This document shows positions 1 to 12,486 of a stretch of DNA of 64,000 nucleotides, one piece after another. Source of the DNA: Lineus longissimus (lineage: Eukaryota; Nemertea; Pilidiophora; Heteronemertea; Lineidae); NCBI RefSeq assembly GCF_910592395.1, contig NC_088322.1, positions 8,427,431 to 8,491,430 on the forward strand, written 5' to 3'. Numbering within the stretch: position 1 is the stretch's first letter; every line of letters starts with the position of its first letter. The notes below the pieces were generated by a model. It made no database searches. It saw only the letters and a program-made list of their open reading frames with translations, and had not been told where the DNA came from. The position numbers and the translations under genes are program-made.

Positions 1-702
1 AAGATGTCTCCTGATGGTCGATTGTCAAAGAAGATGTCTCCTGATGGTCAACTGTCAAAGAAGATGTCCCCTGCTGGTCTACTGTTAAAGAAAATGTCTC
101 CTGATGGTCGACTGTCAAAGATGTGTCCTGATGGTCGACTGTCAAAGAAGATGTCTCCTGATGGTCAACTGTCAAAGAAGATGTCTCCTGATGGTCAACT
201 GTCAAAGAAGATGTCCCCTGCTGGTCTACTGTTAAAGAAAATGTCTCCTGATGGTCGACTGTCAAAGATGTGTCCTGATGGTCGACTGTCAAAGAAGATG
301 TCTCCTGATGGTCAACTGTTAAAGAAGATGTCTCCTGATGGTCAACTGTCAAAGAAGATGTCCCCTGCTGGTCTACTGTTAAAGAAAATGTCTCCTGATG
401 GTCGACTGTCAAAGAAGATGTTTCCCGATGGTCGACTGTCAAAGAAGATATCTCCTGATGGTTTACTGTCAAAGATGTCTTCTGATGGTCAATTGTCAAA
501 GAATATGTGTTCTGGTGGTCAACTGTCAAAGAAGATGTTTCCTGATGGTCGACTGTCAAAGAAGATGTCCCCTGATGGTCAACTGTTAAAGAAGATGTCT
601 CCTGATGGTCGACCGTTAAAGAAGATGTCTCCTGATGCCAGTGATGGTTAACTGCAAGGTGTCTCCTGATGATGGACTGTCAAAGAAGAGGTCTCCTGAT
701 GG
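1..702. repeat. 30-bp minisatellite with a continuous open frame
   Basis: About 22 tandem units follow the pattern aagatgtctcctgatggtcg plus actgtcaaag. Most units are 30 bp and some are 27 bp, so length changes come in threes. The plus frame stays open from the window edge to the stop at 649-651, giving 10-residue units of the type MSPDGRLSKK. A block of about five units recurs three times (higher-order repeat). No splice sites, domain or start context stand out. The frame is open at position 1, so the array may continue to the left. It could be the end of a repeat-rich protein or simply a satellite without stop codons; coding status is unproven. Confidence 0.85.
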
Positions 703-1429
703 TCAACCAGGGTGCAGGCTAGCAACCAGCAACAACGTGCAGCACGTCCCAACAACCACACTTTTGGAGGAAGACACGTCACAACCATGTCACATCCAAC
801 CCGGACGTCACGTCCATAACAGGCAGATTCCAGCTCTACAATAAACCCCTGCTGTGAACAGATTTTGATCATGCGACAACGGCTGTTCACGGTCAGACTT
901 ACTTGCCCTTTCTCAAATCTTTTATGTTTTTTATACAGGTCGTCCTCGTGAATACCGGTATCGGGTGCCATTTTGAAGAGGCCTCTTGGGGTGCTCTATA
1001 TTGCATGTATTATAATTGGCTATTTATACTCCATGAACAGTGTTATCTAAATGTTATTGTATGCACAGGTCATCAGTCATTGACTAAAGATCTGTAAGCC
1101 ACACCAGCGGGTATTTCTGATGTTTTGGTAGTCAATGTTCCATGGCACTATGGGAAGCGGCGCTTTGCACATTGTGCATGACAAGTCACAATAAAGGTGG
1201 GACCAGGGCCTACTTAGTCCTACTGGTACCCTTTTTTGGACCTCCGAAATGTATGGTCCTACTTTTATAGTACAGACAGAACTGAGTTCATTGAAGACAT
1301 AAACAAAATTTCAGCAGTATTATTTATTTGGTACTCAATTCATACACTGAAGAAAGTAGTATTGGAATGTTCGATATATAAATTATAAAAATAGTCACAT
1401 CCTACATTAAATGCATCAATAAGGGTTAA
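703..1429. other. Intergenic, no gene seen
   Basis: This is unique-looking AT-rich DNA between the minisatellite and an inverted-repeat element. Short open frames exist on both strands, but none has splice signals or a recognisable product. Confidence 0.5.
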
Positions 1430-1853
1430 AGGGGTACACCGTTCGTAATTACTGGTGGTCCAGTTCAATAGAAATCCACTAATACAAAATGCTGTAGTGC
1501 AGTTATTGTGAGTAAAAATTTGTTTAAACTTGGTATTCATAGTACCGGAATTTGTATATCAGTCCACACAACGGCAATGTCGAAATTTGTTTAAACTTGG
1601 TATTCATAGTATTTGTATATCAGTCCACACAACGGCAATGTTGAAATTTGTTTAAACTTGGTATTCATAGTATTTGTATATCAGACTACACAACGGCAAT
1701 GTTGAAATTGGTTTAAACTTGGTATTCATAGTATTTGTATATCAATTTACACAACAGCAATGTTGAAATTTATATTTAGTACGTATTTCCGCAAATGGAC
1801 ATTTTTAAATTCAATTACAAATTCAAAACTTTTAACGAACGGTGTAGGCCTTT
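1430..1853. mobile_element. Inverted-repeat element (family C) with internal tandem repeat
   Basis: The left end reads ggggtacaccgttcgtaatt and the right end taacgaacggtgtaggcc, which are inverted copies of each other. Inside, about four units of roughly 61 bp (about 1516-1765) repeat the motif tttaaacttggtattcatag followed by a cacaacggcaatg segment. Related copies lie at 9940-10108, 37057-37292 and 61920-62020. No transposase is encoded, so this looks like a non-autonomous DNA element (MITE). Confidence 0.6.
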
Positions 1854-1856
1854 GAA

Positions 1857-2045
1857 GGGACAATATAGGCAAGAGCCAGGAAGGTTAGATTAAGTCAAAC
1901 GAAGGGTTGACAGGAGTCTCTCTTATCTGACAGTACATCAAAGCTATAGCATTGCTGAATCAAACACAACCCAGGGCTTTATTAACCCAGCATACTGGTG
2001 ACCTAAAGACAACAAATTTGTCTCCCTGGCTCCTGTTTATAGACC
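1857..2045 (+). mobile_element. MITE family B, diverged copy
   Basis: It begins gggacaatataggcaagagc and ends near ctcctgtttatagacccctc, matching the ends of family B elsewhere in the window (3803-4020, 23880-24045, 35441-35650, 47649-47872, 60228-60390). The interior shares the segments acccaggg and ggtgacctaaaga. It abuts the family C element. Confidence 0.5.
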
Positions 2046-2440
2046 CCTCAAATACACTCACACTATTTCAGAATAATTTACAATACATTTGTGATCATAA
2101 GAAGTGGTACGAAAATAGTGATTTCTTTAGAAATAGCACAGAAAAAACTATGCTCACTTCACATAACCAACTTCATGATTAAAACCAAAGACACAATTCA
2201 CTGCTGTATGGATGGGTGCTGATTTCACAGGACAAGGAATGTACATACCTTGGGCCTAATTAGACCAACGTCAGTTTCCAACGCTGACATATGTCAGAAT
2301 TGCTGAGGTTTAATTTGATTTGGCAAAAAAGTCACTGTCATCACAGTCCGTCTTAAAAAGTACACGTCAGGTCAAAAAAGTTAATGTTATGTTTCTGGTT
2401 TCCACATGCATCAATTCCAACCCCTGTGCGTCAATATCTT

Positions 2441-2446
2441 TTTATT
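2441..2446 (-). terminator. Possible poly(A) signal for TPGS1
   Basis: The minus strand reads AATAAA about 375 bp after the TPGS1 stop codon. It is the first clear signal seen downstream of that gene on the same strand. Confidence 0.35.
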
Positions 2447-2819
2447 TTCCCATTCAGCAGCCAGCAGACGATATCCTGCACCTGAGCCCCACGTGGCTTT
2501 TATTTGAACTACCCATTATATGCATGACTCATCATTGGCGTGCATTGATTTGTATACATTATTCAGCATTGTTTGACCGCATGCCACTACGGGGCGGCGG
2601 GAGTAGGGACACAACACGCGAGCATTTCATTATGTAATGGCAGCTAATTTTCATTCTTTCTGAATCTGTGCTGTTTTTAACCTCTGTGTTAGTAGATTGA
2701 ATATCGCCAAATTAGCTTACTAAAAGTAATAAAAATTATCACAGAAAAAAACCCCACACGACCGCATCCATTTTCAGTTGACCATGAAGCCAGAAACATA
2801 ACATTAACTTTTTTTGGCC

Positions 2820-5800
2820 TTATCTCACTCGATTAACTTTTGTCAAAAACGAATCTGCAGCCTGGACTAAGAACTGATCACAACTAATCGTAGTAGTAGA
2901 ATTCCTTGACGAGCCCGCCATGGCCTTTGTCAGCGCACCATAGATCTTGTCCGGGCTGAGGGAATAGCCAACCTCAAGCACACTGAAAACGGCATCAGAA
3001 GAAGAGTCGAAGACGTTTATTTTGGATACATCAATGAAAGGAAGCTTTCATTCAAAGGGGAACATTAAATCTTAAGCTATCTGCAATTATAATCGCTGCT
3101 ATGTGCGGCAAAAGTGTTTCGCATCTGTGCGTAAAACCGGTAAATGCTGAATTTGATATTGACCTGCGTGATGACCACCACAAATATTGTCGCATGTGAT
3201 TTCAGATACAGTAGAACCTCTTTGGACTGACAAATGATGTCCTTTATAGAGAGGTGTCCTGATTAAAGAGGTCAAATTGAATGGAAACAACCAATTTGGG
3301 TCCCAAAGGACACTTGTTTTGGTCCCAAATTGGTTATGCCAGTTAATTCAACCTCTCCAATCAGGACATCTCTCTGTTAAGGACAGCACTTGTCAGTCCC
3401 AAGGTTGTCCCTAATAGAGAGGTTCTACTGTATTTCTAAAACTTACGAGTTGATCTCATCGTTAGTTCCGTTTACAGCCAGGAATAGCTGCTGCAGGACG
3501 GCATCACAAAGGATCTTATTTGCCTTGCCCGTATCATGGATGTCGAGACTTTTAAAGAGAGATTCGGCTTGAGCGAGATAATCTGAAATGAAACGGAGAA
3601 TTGCAGAGAAGCCCTGACAGATATTAACCCTTTCGCTGCGGGTGACGTGTTTACCACGTCATGCCCGAATCCCTTTACAGTCCATCCTTGGGTCGACTGA
3701 CAGAGATTCAAACACTCCTCAGTCGAACAGCTAGACATCTTTCCAGGCAATGTTTTGTGATACTTCTTTAGTTCTTCAAATCGGGCGCTATATAAGTTTT
3801 AAAGGGACAATATAGGCAGCAGCTAGACAGGCAAGATAAAGTTACACAAAGTCGCCAATAGGGGTCTCTCACATCTCACAGTATGTCGAAATGATTCACG
3901 CTTGTACGCAGAATACATTTAGTGCTGAATCTGTCATGACCCAGGGCCCTTACTGTGTATATTAGTCACCTGAAGATGGCCAAATCAGCCCCTCTGCTCC
4001 TGCTTATAGTCTCCCTCTAACTGGTTACCAAAAATGAGCCTACCTTTTAATACAAAGCAAGTGAACAGGCCAGTTTTGAATATATCAAATACAACCGCCT
4101 CGTGGTTCCGACACCCGATTTTGCTCAGAAGACGCTCGATGATTGGCGTGGGAAATCCCCTGGAAAGAAGCGTCGTTGTGCTCTAGCTTAAAACGATGAA
4201 CAAGATCTGGCTTCCTCAGTCATATACCAGTCATTTAGTTACTACAGTATGCAGTAGAATCTCTCTATTAAGAACACCCTCGGGACTGACAAGTGCTTAA
4301 TAGAGAGGTCAGAGGTCAAATTGAAAGGAAACAATCAATTTGGGACCAAAATGAGTGTCGTTAATAGAGAGGTGTCCTCTAAGGGAGGTTCCACTGAGTA
4401 CTTTTGACCAACGGGTATTGATTTTATTCATACTGCGGACTCGAAAAGAACAGTAAGGTAACATAGGCTTAGAGGGAAACTGTTTCAATTGTACCATCAG
4501 ACAAGGTTTCACACCAGGTTTCTTCAAGGAGGGTGATTTTATACCACTGATAGTCTCGGGAATTCACATCTCATATTCAGTAGACAGCTTCAGGCTCGTG
4601 ACATGACAATAATGGGGTGTTCACCTCAGTAGCAGATGAAATGGAATACTACGAGTCCGACTTACTTGCAGACCATGTCGAGCAGCTCGAGATAGACTGC
4701 TCCATTGATGCCCTTGAGATTCTTGGCAACTGGAAAAGATCAAGCGAACTTACTGTAATAGCGGAAAAGGAGACAGTTTAGTAGCATCAACTGTCCGATG
4801 GATAGAACTCAGTGTATTTCCACCTTTTTTAGCTTTTTCTTGCTCAGGCAAAGTCACTCTGAGACTTCGAATCACAAATACAAGGAATCTTTGTGTTATG
4901 TCTCATGATGTTAACTGGATCACAAGTAATAATGAATGGCGTACCCCTTTGAGGCTGTAGTGGAGCTAAATTAGATCCTAGAAACAATAATCTACCCGTT
5001 AGCAGTGTATGTTCGTTAATCATGGAAATGTTATTTGTAGGAGTGACGTTTTTACGGGAATGTTAAGTAGAAAGCGATATTTTATCATTAACTTATCACG
5101 CTACCTTTAGATATTGAACCCCTGAAACACTTTTGTGAAGATTGGGCAGCGACCTTTGATCTTGATTGCGTGCAACAAAAATCTCTCATTAAAAATGGTA
5201 AGCGCAGTACTTGCGACTAGAATCGGTGTTTAGTGTGATCGATATTAAACACAGTCATCGACATTTCATTACCCGCAGACAAGCAATATTTTCATTACTC
5301 ACCACACTGATAAATATTAAAGGGCGCTGCGATAAAACACACTCCTTTGCTGGGCACTTTATGATCCCAATCCTAACCCTCAGCGTGATTTGTTATAAAA
5401 ATGATAGGTTTTTTAAAGAGGATAAACAATTAGCAAGCATGAAGTATGCCTACCAACAAAGCAAGACTTTGTGACAATATCGCCTTTACTTTTCCGAATG
5501 TTGTGTTTGGACGGTGGTTTTAAGAGAGATAGGGTGAGCATACACATGCCAGCCTCACACCTAGGAAAAGAATTCAAACCAGGCGCTTCTCTTGCATTTT
5601 GAACCAGTGCAGCACAGCATGACTTTGAAAATATCTTACAGTGCATTACAAAACCTCATCGTATGATGTAATTTTGCAAAATAATATGTACACGCTGCAA
5701 TAGTGCCTTGTATTTGTACTATCATTGGTAAAACTAGACCAAATAATACTGATGTAAGCACAGTGCTATTTTCTGTACAATTTTGTGCTTTTGGACTCGA

Positions 5801-8800
5801 TTAAATTCACGCACTTGACTTACACTCGTGGCTTTTCCTCAAGTTGACATACTTATATCGAACTGGTAATGAAAGATAGGAGAGAAGGTATTGACTAATT
5901 GAGGGAAGGAGGAGGGGTAACCAATAAGAACTGATGCAGGATTCACGCAACCGGGATTACCCTGAACATTAGATGGCGACAGACAATGGTACGGTAATTC
6001 AATCACAGTGACTAATCAATGTCAAATTGACTAATTAAAGCCAAAGTGACTAATCAATGTCAAATTGACTAATTAAAGCCAAAGTGACTAATCAATGTCA
6101 AATTGACTAATTCATGTAATTAAAGCCAAAGTTACTAATCGATGTCAAATTGACTAATTAAAGCCAAAGTGACTAATCAATGTCAAATTGACTAATTAAA
6201 GCCAAAGTGACTAATCAATGTCAATCAATGCCAATCAAAGTCAAACACAGCGACTAATCCAACCAAAAGTGACTATCCAAGGTTAAAGTGACTCCTCAAC
6301 GTAAAAGTGACTGACCAAAGTCAACATGACTAATGTAGAAGTGACCAATCAAGTCAAAATGACTAATCAGGAGGCCGAAATGAAGGTAAAAGTGACTATT
6401 CAATGTTGAAGTGACTAATCAAGGTCAAAGCAACTAATCAAAGTCAACATGATCAGTGACAAATCAAAGTCAAAATGCCTTAGAATCGAAGTCAAAATCA
6501 CTTATCAAACTCAACGGGACTATCAAGGTCATAGTAACTATTTAGTCCTACAGAGGATGAATAAAAATATGATCAGTTCTTACTGGTCAAACCCCCAGAA
6601 GATGTGAAAGACATTAGATTGGGAAGGCATTACACGTGAGACAATGCAAACAAACATGGGGGGTCACTCTTACAAAAATCCGACTGCACGGGCGCTCCAA
6701 GGCACTCTGGGTAACCAGGACTGCGGGTCAGATTCTTAATGACTGGAATAAAATCATCAGTAACGAAAATGTAACAACAAAATAGAACAAGGTGCTGAAA
6801 ATCATTCGACAAAGAAGGACACACCACACGTGTACACGCTAATGACTAATAAAGGTTTCACACTTGACTTGGACAAAACACAAAGGGATTAGGGCAAGAC
6901 ATTAGAAATTTTGAAGGGCACCCACTTTTTCAATTTTAAACTAAAGCCACATGGTTAAAAGTGTCCTTCCGTCATAGAAATCAAAAACTTTGGGAAGGCT
7001 GTCAGGGCCAAGTGAATGAACAAAGCCTTCACTTATTTCTAGCCCCCCCCCCCCCCACCCTGAATTCAAGGTAAAGAAATCTTTCACTTTTTGGTTTTTA
7101 GCTAGAATGTAAAATTTGGCTACTTATTTTTAATATTTAGGCACTTCTAATGTCAAAAATAGGTTTTTGGGAGTGTCTCTCATGGATATCTTTTATACAT
7201 CTTTTGAATATCCACCTTTTTTCGAAAATTTTGCAACCTTATCAGTCACTTCATGACGGGACATAGGGTATGCAACTCACATTCTTCACAAAAACTTCTC
7301 CATGTTCTATGCTACATCTTTCCCTCTCCAGGCAGAAAAATGAATTTAGTCGAACCATCACTACCCACCTTTTTTCGTACTGAGGATATCATAAGCAATA
7401 CGAAGGTTTGTGTCGAATGCCGGCTTCGAGTGGTGGGTCAGTGTGATCTGTCTGAACGCCTTGGTTGTGACGTCCGCACCGGAGTCGAAGGATTCAAAGC
7501 TGTACGTGCGATAAGACAAAATTGAGATGAAAAATTCCCGGCGTTTATAATTATAGTCATTTATTGGAGTCCCTAGCCAGCTGCCTTTTATATTGAATGT
7601 TTCATCACAAAGCCAAATCTTTTATTTTTCTTACGAAAGCTTGTTACAGATCGCATAATAATCATTTCACGCCTTCAAATACTTACTAATCTGCCAAGAA
7701 AGCCACAGGTTCAAGGGGACGGTTTTCAATGATTTTTGCCAGGGCGTCACGGATTTGTGCACTTGCTCCAGTCCGCTCTGCAGAGTAGAGTACAAAAAGA
7801 CATCTAGAGTGTTTTCACGGTCAGTCATGTTGGAGCGCAGAACAATAATTTGTCATGCCTGAATTAACTGAATCAAGTGCTGTCATGGTAATTTGCATGG
7901 GCTTGCTTTTGTCTGTCCCTCCAACATGGCAGATGATGACGCCAAAAGAAGTTTCTCAAACAGCTAGGGGGGGGCCTACATGTTAGCCACAACCGCTGGA
8001 TCAGCGCAATGGCTAATTATCATTATGCATTCTGATGCTTCCACTTCAATCAAGAACTGCAATATTAAATGTTCACTTGACTTTGGAAGGGAGTACAATA
8101 GTCTTTCTTCTTTGATGCTAAATAAAGATAATGACGAGTGACGCAGTATCTCATATTCAGTCTTTTTTAGAAGAGTTTAATGAATAATATTTAGCCCACC
8201 AATATACTGTCTGCCTAAAATCAGAGGTGTTCTTAATATTGCTGCTTGATCGTGGACATAATTTAGCAAATTTTCACTTGATATAACATTGACAATAATC
8301 AAGGTCCTGCGAGGAAAATGAAAATAGGACATTCGACGTTACTCTTTTATCACGGTACCAGCAGTAGGCCTACTGGCATGCTGGACCAATGCCGCAGTAC
8401 CACCTGATCTGACCGACGAAAATGTAGGCATCATCCATTGGAGCAAAAATTGGTCGTTAATGCTTCAGTCAGGCCCATTGGTGAAGAAAATGTGTAGAAA
8501 GTAGGCCAAGTCCATGACCATGTTATTCACATGTCATAAGATACACACTGCACACACACTGTACACACACTGCACACACACTGCACACACACTGTACACA
8601 CACTGGAGACACACTGCACACATACTGCACACATACTGCACACACACCGCACTCACACACACGTGACACTGTCACAATGTATACCCGTATCTAATGTCAA
8701 CAAAAAGCAAACTTGGAACTGTCATCGAAATAAAATGTTTTCATCCCTTTGGAGGAGCCCAAAATCAATCAAATTTCTTGACGACATAGTGAAGTCTCAT

Positions 8801-8930
8801 GACTAAACGTTGCAATAAAATATAAGAGTATACCTAAATACTGCCTGTCATTTTCAGGCATATTTGACTCGGGATTCGAAGTCAGTTTTCTCCTTTCTGC
8901 CATGATGCCATGTTCAACATTCTCCTGCAT
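2820..8930 (-). CDS. TPGS1: Tubulin polyglutamylase complex subunit 1 (TPGS1)
   Basis: This is a multi-exon minus-strand gene. Coding exons in transcription order are 8930-8834, 7777-7687, 7499-7369, 4729-4666, 4159-4044, 3582-3447 and 3044-2820. The start has the context gccaccATG, with an in-frame stop upstream. The reading includes QYLERTGASAQIRDALAKI, then RPLEPVAFLADYFE, LTHHSKPAFDTNLRIAYDIL, GINGAVYLELLDMVC, RLLSKIGCRNHEAVVFDIF and SLDIHDTGKANKILCDAV. This matches vertebrate TPGS1 in order and in length (about 287 residues against about 290). TPGS1 is a non-catalytic subunit of the TTLL1 complex that polyglutamylates tubulin in cilia and neurons. Splice phases agree at every junction except the last: exon 3447 ends in phase 2 but the exon at 3044 reads in phase 0. 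A short exon between 3045 and 3446 may therefore have been missed. Intron repeats include MITEs A and B and a minisatellite. Confidence 0.93.
3208..3432. mobile_element. MITE family A, palindromic copy
   Basis: It starts acagtagaacctctttggac and ends gagaggttctactgta. The two halves are inverted copies, each carrying a gaggtgtcctgatta-like block and a caatttgggtccc-like block. Other family A copies are at 4252-4397, 14260-14314, 22949-23115, 48181-48334 and 54410-54597. It lies between the last two recognised TPGS1 exons. Confidence 0.75.
3803..4020 (+). mobile_element. MITE family B copy
   Basis: It begins aaagggacaatataggcagc and ends ctgcttatagtctccctcta. The ends form an imperfect inverted repeat of about 20 bp. 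It lies in a TPGS1 intron and has no coding capacity. Confidence 0.7.
4252..4397 (+). mobile_element. MITE family A, short copy
   Basis: It begins cagtagaatctctctattaa and ends gggaggttccactg. Its interior matches one arm of the palindromic copy at 3208. It lies in a TPGS1 intron. Confidence 0.7.
5995..6545. repeat. Minisatellite in TPGS1 intron
   Basis: The unit is about 38 bp and alternates taaagccaaagtgactaat and caatgtcaaattgactaat. It is regular to about 6240, then decays into shorter gactaatcaaagtca-like units. No coding role is seen. Confidence 0.85.
8541..8665. repeat. CACACTG-type microsatellite
   Basis: Repeats of cacacactgcacacacactg and cacacactgtacacacactg lie in the first TPGS1 intron. 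Confidence 0.85.
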
Positions 8931-9445
8931 GGTGGCAGCACCATCGACAGTGGCGCCGGCTATCCCAAGGCCGTGGAACTAATATCAGAACTGTTAAAGG
9001 GAAAGTCCATCTTCCTTTTTACCATTTCTTCATTCTTCATTCTTCATTCCTTGCATAGACCTGGGCATTAGATTGCAGATGTTCTGGCTTTATTTCTTCT
9101 GACTTCATCCTTGGACTACAAGTGGAGTCCAAGATGGCCACCGCTGGACTGGTGGACACTTACATTTTTAGACAACTCCTAATTCATCTTACATGTACAC
9201 AAAAATGTGATGAAATGCTATATTTTCGTTTAATGACAACTAAATTTTCTTTTGACAATTTTAAATATTACTATACACCGGTGGAGCCTGTTTAGGGTGA
9301 CCTGCCTCATTCTGACTGAAGTGAATAGTCCAAGGTCACATTCTTGTCACGTTGCACTTCCTTATAAAAATATATAATAATGTTAGGAACATGGCATGAC
9401 ATCAAAATGAACCTACAACATGACAATTGACATTTTCAAAAAAGA
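8931..9445 (-). promoter_or_regulatory. TPGS1 upstream region
   Basis: About 0.5 kb separates the TPGS1 start from the likely COPS8 poly(A) signal. Both genes read on the minus strand, so the TPGS1 promoter should lie here. A small GC-rich stretch (tggcgccggc) sits just upstream of the ATG. No TATA box was identified. Confidence 0.35.
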
Positions 9446-9451
9446 TTTATT
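9446..9451 (-). terminator. Possible poly(A) signal for COPS8
   Basis: The minus strand reads AATAAA about 340 bp after the COPS8 stop codon. Confidence 0.45.
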
Positions 9452-9791
9452 CAGTAATGTATACATTTTTCATAACAAAAGACATTTCTTGTAGTTCCGT
9501 TAAACAACCAGAAGCCTTATCTTGGTAAACATGTCCATGTAAGTAAGCTGGACTAGCCATTCTTCTCACATTTATACTCCTGGCATTTTTTCCAAAACTT
9601 TTACAGAAATTTCACAGTGGGAGCAACTCCTCACTGAACCTCCCCCCCCCCCCAACAGCTTCTTCTTTGAAACATTATGGATAGGTGAGAACTCAACCTC
9701 TGTTCAATCCAAACTTCTTTCCTCCAATGAATGTCACATCAGCACATAATACACCATCAAAGTGTCTATATTCCTCAAAGAAATGCAATGT

Positions 9792-12486
9792 CTAATTTTC
9801 CAAAAATGCGACGAATTCTGTAAGTCTTGCTAACTGTTGCTCACCAGGAATAATGGTTGATACGGTTGGAACTGAAATGAAGACAATTTTTGCAATTATA
9901 GCTAGAAAAGGCCTTGTGAGAGGGGCAAATATTCCCCACCCCTGCAGTTTTTATGCATACAAATAGCTGAAAACTTGGTATTTAAAGTAATTGTAGATCT
10001 GTCTTCACAATGGAAATGCTGAAGTTCATATTTAGTACGTATTTACAAAATTAGAAATTTCAAATTCAATTACAAATATCAAAGATTTAACTAACGGCAT
10101 AAGCCTTTTCCCATATCTATTTGAATCACCATCATGGAAATGGCAACATTGGGTTCACCGTTCAACATCTAGCAGATACATGTACATGGACATGCCCGTT
10201 ATCTCAATCACATTTAATTTTTAGCAATGACATTTTTTCCATAAAAGAGTGAGGATTTAGATTCTCTCCAGTAATACTAATAGCACAAACGAAACAATGG
10301 GCATCTTGTACAAAAATAGTCACCACCACTCTCACCTGGCTTTTTGGGCATTATCATTTTGGACTGTGAATCTGCTTGCCACCCTTCTTCTATTGCAACT
10401 GAAATGAAAAAAGTAACAAGTCAGCATTTTAAAACCTACATGCATGACAATATGTGACCCGTCACAGCAAAAGCAGGCGCATGTCGCTCTGAGCTTGGCA
10501 GGTTGAGACGGACTGTTTGTTCATTTCTCTATTGTCTGCCTTTTGTGAAATATGAGCACATCAATTTCTTCCATTATTTCCTGGTGTCATTGAGGCTCAT
10601 CTTCTGTGCGACATGCGCCTGGATTTGCTGTGATGGGTCACATATGTGTTCTTGGTGGTCTTCATCTATCAGTCTGGTGCAAAAGATTGCCGATATGATA
10701 TGCGGAAATAAATGGTTCTTCATGCAAATGAACTAAGCAAACCAGCAGATCTATCAGCCCTGTCAATTAATTTCCAGAAGCATTCACTTACTTTTTGCAG
10801 CATCACTTGCAGGGACTCCAACAAATGCAGAGAAGTCCTCTATACATATTGAAGAATAAGCTTGCGATACTAATAAAAGTGCTCGTTTTCTCGTCGAATC
10901 TGAAAAAGGGATCAATGAATATCTTTTTAATCATTTTAAAAAGAAACAATTCCATTTTGAACATACAATGCATATTGATCTACATCAACATCTCAACAAA
11001 AACCCTGATTCTCAACCAGGTTTACTGAAAATTCTCCCCAGAGTCATAAACTGATCAAGTGAAGCATGTAAATTGCACTTTTCTTCTGACACTGAATTTG
11101 AACTTGGCAGTGTTCACAGCAAATAACTTGATATCTAAAATTGAAAGAAAAACACTCACCCGCTAAAGCCGTCATTAGCGGTTGAATACTTTCTGACCAC
11201 TCCTTCTTGAGGGATTCATAGACCCCAGGGAAATCTCTGAGCCATATTTTTTGTCCGACAGACCAAATATTTCCTAGTTCAGGATTTGCTGTCTTCACAG
11301 CAGCTGGTATTCTCTTCCACAGATATTTTGAGTTGGGGCTGTAAAAGTGAACATTTAGTCATCAATTGAAATGACTCTTCTTCTTATTCAGCGTTCACTC
11401 TGCAATTGGGAGCTGGAGTGGTTATTCTCCAGGGGGTGTATGTGTTCCTCCTCCCAAGGCGGGATGAGCGTTTTTTCTGCCACGATGTTTAGGCCCCAAT
11501 TGCTAAGTTATTGGTCTTTTGCTTGCTCATGACATAGATGCCAGATACATTTATACAAGGTCAAGGAACAATTGTTTTAAGTCTTATTCAACAACAGCGA
11601 CAGTCTGGTCAAGATCCAAGAGGATAGACACCATTTTGGTATTACCATTCAACAGATCTCCTTCAGGAGATGGGTTCTAAACAATTGTGCAACAGCCCAT
11701 TCTAAAACCACACTCTCTCCCCATTTTGGAGCCCAAGGATGCCCAAGGACTCTATTATTCCACGCTTCACCAATTCCCCAAAATACATTCTTTATTCTTT
11801 CTTTAGTTAAGACACTTGGTAGTAACTTACAGATCGTTCTGAAGAAGGTATGCTGCTAAAAGTTGTCCATAAACTTGTGGAGTAGCAATCCCACCTGGTG
11901 ACTGTAAATAAAAGAAGAAGTTAACGAAGTCTTCATGCTGAGGAAGATACCAGATGGGCCTTTAAAAATATCCAGAACACTTCGGACCTTCAGTTCCAGA
12001 TACGATGATTGATGGTTTCAGTTCCATCAGCATAACAGACATGACCTCTCTTACGCTAGCCCTTCCTTTCAAAGAACACACTTACACACTGCGTTGCGCA
12101 ACTCAACTGCAAATCATAATCAGGTTGACACGAGGTTGGCGGGCTGCTGCATCACAGTGTTTTCATGGAAGGAAAACCTGCCAGTAGATTAAAATAGTCT
12201 AGTAAGCTTGTAGTAGAAAGTGTGTACATCATGTACATGGTCAATCCGCGATACAGTAAACCTGGAGCCGAGGTTGAAAAATCTGAAAAATGACAACTAA
12301 AATCTTGCACTCTTTTGCTAATATCTCAGTCGTTAAACAGGATATCGATTTGAAACTTGGCAAAAATGTGCATAATTTTATACTTCATACATAGACAGTA
12401 ACGAACTTTCAATAGCACACCTCAATTTCTTGCTGTTCGAGTGTATTTATGAGTTTTACGTAGTCGGTGCTCTCCTCGACCGCCAT
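9792..12486 (-). CDS. COPS8: COP9 signalosome complex subunit 8
   Basis: Six coding exons are 12486-12421, 11901-11831, 11338-11160, 10899-10792, 10398-10336 and 9871-9792, and every junction agrees in phase. The product is 188 residues. It starts [20 protein letters not shown], followed by [20 protein letters not shown], the diagnostic [18 protein letters not shown] and [20 protein letters not shown], then [20 protein letters not shown], and ends [18 protein letters not shown]8 is the smallest PCI-domain subunit of the COP9 signalosome, which removes NEDD8 from cullins in nucleus and cytoplasm. Human CSN8 has 209 residues. The difference is about 20 residues missing between the KKP and VPTVSTI segments, where the phase still fits; either the linker is shorter here or a small exon between 9872 and 10335 was missed. 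Confidence 0.95.
9940..10108. mobile_element. Family C remnant in COPS8 intron
   Basis: It shares aaacttggtattta, tatttagtacgtattta and the closing caaattcaattacaaat plus taactaacgg with the complete element at 1430-1853. The left end is lost. Confidence 0.5.
10452..10643. mobile_element. Foldback element, tgtgaccc type
   Basis: The left arm begins atgtgacccgtcacagcaaa and the right arm, read on the minus strand, begins atgtgacccatcacagcaaa. The arms pair for about 36 bp with few mismatches. It is related to the larger hairpin at 22724-22948. It lies in a COPS8 intron. Confidence 0.7.

Noticed and set aside
7253-7525. 90-codon plus-strand open frame
   Set aside because: It is the antisense shadow of TPGS1 exon 7499-7369.
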